NCBI RefSeq assembly: GCF_965644225.1
Contig: NZ_CBFFRJ010000001.1
Coordinates: 1-64,000 of the forward strand
DNA length: 64,000 nucleotides
DNA from: CBFFRJ01 sp965644225
Lineage (GTDB): Bacteria; Pseudomonadota; Gammaproteobacteria; Enterobacterales; Enterobacteriaceae
Reading direction: 5' to 3'
This document shows positions 62,408 through 64,000 of the stretch, piece by piece. A program made the position numbers and the translations under genes. A model generated the notes under the pieces. That model did not search any database. It was not told where the DNA came from and saw nothing but the letters and a program-made list of their open reading frames with translations. The number at the start of each line of letters is the position of its first letter. Positions within the stretch are counted from its first letter, which is position 1.

Positions 62408-62676
62408 TAGACAGATGTTGGGGCACCGGATGAACGCTTCTTAACATCCTTCGCCCATGATGATCGACCCATTTTCCAGGTCGATCATCCCCACTTCGCG
62501 CAGTGCTACCACATGTCATAACCTGTACCTCAAACCTCCCTGCCCTAAGCGGAAAACCGTGGCCAGTGTTCAAAATGAGAGGTCGATCCTTTGAGCAGGA
62601 CTTTTGTCCTCAATCCTCTTTCTGCGTCAGTTTACAATCCCAGTGTATCGTCAATATAAGACATTCAGGAATCAAT

Positions 62677-63384
62677 ATGACTGCACACATTAATGCCAAC
62701 GCGGATGATTTTGCATCAACGGTTATTATGCCAGGAGACCCGTTACGGGCGAAATTTATTGCCGAAAATTATTTTATGGATTACCAGGAAGTAACCAATG
62801 TGCGGAATATGTTGGGGTATACCGGGTTCTATTTAGGGCAACCTGTTTCAGTAATGGGACACGGCATGGGTATTCCGTCAATGACGTTATACGCTCATGA
62901 GTTAGTGCATGATTTCGGTGTGAAACGTATTATTCGCGTTGGCAGCCTGGGGGCCACGCAGCAAAATATAAAAATGCGCGATATTATTCTCGCCGTCGCT
63001 GCCGGAACCGATTCGGTAACCAATTTAAAACGCAGCTCAGGCTATTCTATGGCAACCTCAGCTCATTTTCCCCTATTACAAAAAGCCTGGTCGCTGGCAC
63101 AAAATGCGGGAATTGAAGTCAAAGCAGGAAATGTTTTCAGCGGCGACCTCTATTACGATCCTGATGACAATTTAATCCCTGCACTGGAAAAGTTTGGTGT
63201 CCTGGGTGTGGATATGGAAGTCGCTGGATTGTATGCCCTGGCACATCAGTTTGGCATCGAAGCGCTGGCAATTCTGACGGTTTCCGACCACTGCCTGACG
63301 GGTGAAGAAACGACAGCGGAAGAACGCCAGCTAACATTCAACAGTATGATTGAGCTGGCACTGAATACTGCGGTTACCGCATAG
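62677..63384 (+). CDS. DeoD-type purine nucleoside phosphorylase paralogue
   Basis: This 235-residue cytoplasmic protein is a trimer-forming-fold (PNP_UDP_1) nucleoside phosphorylase. Key parts are MPGDPLRAKFIAENYF, GHGMGIPSMTLYAHEL, IIRVGSLGATQQ and GVLGVDMEVAGLYALAH, with SDHCLTGEETT near the end carrying the catalytic Asp. It resembles DeoD (239 residues), though GSLGATQQN differs from the usual GSCGAV, so it is probably a second copy with another base preference. AGGA precedes the ATG. It is followed 37 bases later by an MFS transporter gene. Confidence 0.87.
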   Translation: MTAHINANADDFASTVIMPGDPLRAKFIAENYFMDYQEVTNVRNMLGYTGFYLGQPVSVMGHGMGIPSMTLYAHELVHDFGVKRIIRVGSLGATQQNIKMRDIILAVAAGTDSVTNLKRSSGYSMATSAHFPLLQKAWSLAQNAGIEVKAGNVFSGDLYYDPDDNLIPALEKFGVLGVDMEVAGLYALAHQFGIEALAILTVSDHCLTGEETTAEERQLTFNSMIELALNTAVTA

Positions 63385-63421
63385 TTCGCCTCGCTCTCAA
63401 CGTAATCAGGGATGTTTGTCT

Positions 63422-64000
63422 ATGAAAAATAAAATTGCACTGACGCTAATTAGTTTTTTGGCAAATTTCATTATGGCAGGGTTTGCCAGCCAGTTTGGTA
63501 TGTTGATTGAGCCAATATCCCAGCAATATAACGCAGACATTAACGCTGTTGCCTCCATATTCTCATTACTCAACGGAGGTGCGCTGGCAGGTACTATTGC
63601 CGCCTTTTTCTTAATTGAGAAAGTTGGTGTAAAGCGCATGACGCTCATCATATATACCATTGTTTTTCTTTGCGCTGTGGCGATGCACCTGAGTACAGGT
63701 CTGTGGCTGGTTATGGTGGCAATGACGTTAGTCGGCTTCTGTGGCGGCATCGGTCTGTGCGTTGCGGGAACCATTGTGGTCTCTGTCTGGCAGGCCCGAA
63801 TTCAAAGTACGTTGCTGGTGGTTCAGGATGCGACGTTTAACGTTGCCGGCGTTGTCTTCCCGCTGGTCACAACCTTTGCTCTCACGCATAACATGTCCTG
63901 GAGTTACAGTTATTTGAGCGTGGGCATCGTCGCATTGCTGACTCTGGGGATTGTAATGCTAACGCGTTTTGATCCCTGTGAATCCACGCCAACGTCGGAC
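63422..64000 (+). CDS. TsgA-like MFS transporter, N-terminal 193 residues (cut by window edge)
   Basis: The frame from ATG 63422 (GGATG just before) stays open to the end of the window. It encodes six hydrophobic spans with the pattern of TsgA-type MFS proteins (SFLANFIMAGFASQFGMLIEPISQQY at the start, then SLLNGGALAGTIAAFFLIEKVGVKRM and FCGGIGLCVAGTIVVSVW). Its position directly after a purine nucleoside phosphorylase gene suggests nucleoside transport. The C-terminal half is outside the window. Confidence 0.82.
   Translation, partial: MKNKIALTLISFLANFIMAGFASQFGMLIEPISQQYNADINAVASIFSLLNGGALAGTIAAFFLIEKVGVKRMTLIIYTIVFLCAVAMHLSTGLWLVMVAMTLVGFCGGIGLCVAGTIVVSVWQARIQSTLLVVQDATFNVAGVVFPLVTTFALTHNMSWSYSYLSVGIVALLTLGIVMLTRFDPCESTPTSD

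Noticed and set aside
1..64000. CRISPR arrays, tRNA or rRNA genes, riboswitches
   Set aside because: No regularly spaced repeats, no cloverleaf or rRNA segments and no familiar riboswitch cores seen; minor structured RNAs could be missed by eye.

Overview
The window is chromosomal DNA from an enterobacterium (order Enterobacterales, family Enterobacteriaceae; an Enterobacter, Lelliottia or Klebsiella type genome is my best guess, but the species cannot be fixed from the sequence alone). The reason is a core gene order that matches the E. coli K-12 cybC to cpdB segment read in reverse: cybC, pmbA, darP(yjgA), mpl, fbp, yjfF-ytfT-ytfR-ytfQ, ppa, ytfP-tamB-tamA, msrA, ytfL, ytfK, ytfJ, cysQ, cpdB. 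Accessory blocks sit in the gaps of this backbone.

Layout. 1-536: left part of an IS110-family insertion sequence, including a readable bridge-RNA-like structured region, inserted in a REP-type repeat. 555-6015: an eight-gene minus-strand operon with the DgaE/DgaF-type amino-sugar-acid enzymes, an amidohydrolase, two DUF membrane proteins (DUF4310, DUF4311), two small soluble proteins (DUF4312, SFCGS family) and a stand-alone PRD protein. It looks like an uncharacterised uptake and degradation system. 6421-7432: AbiE-type antitoxin with a broken toxin. 7592-9539: divergent LysR regulator and quinone-oxidoreductase-like enzyme. 9578-12020: cybC, pmbA, darP. 12135-12532: orphan HTH gene behind twin operators.

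12635-29884 is a complete-looking myo-inositol catabolic island placed between darP and mpl: a broken iolI (amber codon), iolD, iolC fused to a DUF2090 aldolase domain, an MFS transporter, an iolI/iolH-type isomerase, a GH30 glycosidase, iolG, iolE, an AraC regulator, iolA, iolB, an inositol MFS symporter and an RpiR-type iolR. Inositol is oxidised (IolG), dehydrated (IolE), ring-opened (IolD), isomerised (IolB), phosphorylated and cleaved (IolC-DUF2090), and the semialdehyde goes to acetyl-CoA (IolA).

30053-39875: mpl, fbp, a chemoreceptor, the galactofuranose ABC transporter with a perfect GalR/GalS-type operator, and ppa. 40062-45081: a Fur-box-preceded YncE-like beta-propeller plus TonB-dependent receptor, then a second chemoreceptor; this occupies the ppa-ytfP gap. 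45169-53918: ytfP, tamB, tamA, msrA, a small LprI-like protein and ytfL. 54162-58324: a beta-galactoside module (LacY-type permease, GH42 beta-galactosidase, AraC regulator) wedged between ytfL and ytfK. 58401-62367: ytfK, ytfJ, cysQ, cpdB. 62677-64000: a DeoD-like purine nucleoside phosphorylase and the start of a TsgA-like MFS transporter. No rRNA, tRNA or CRISPR array was seen.
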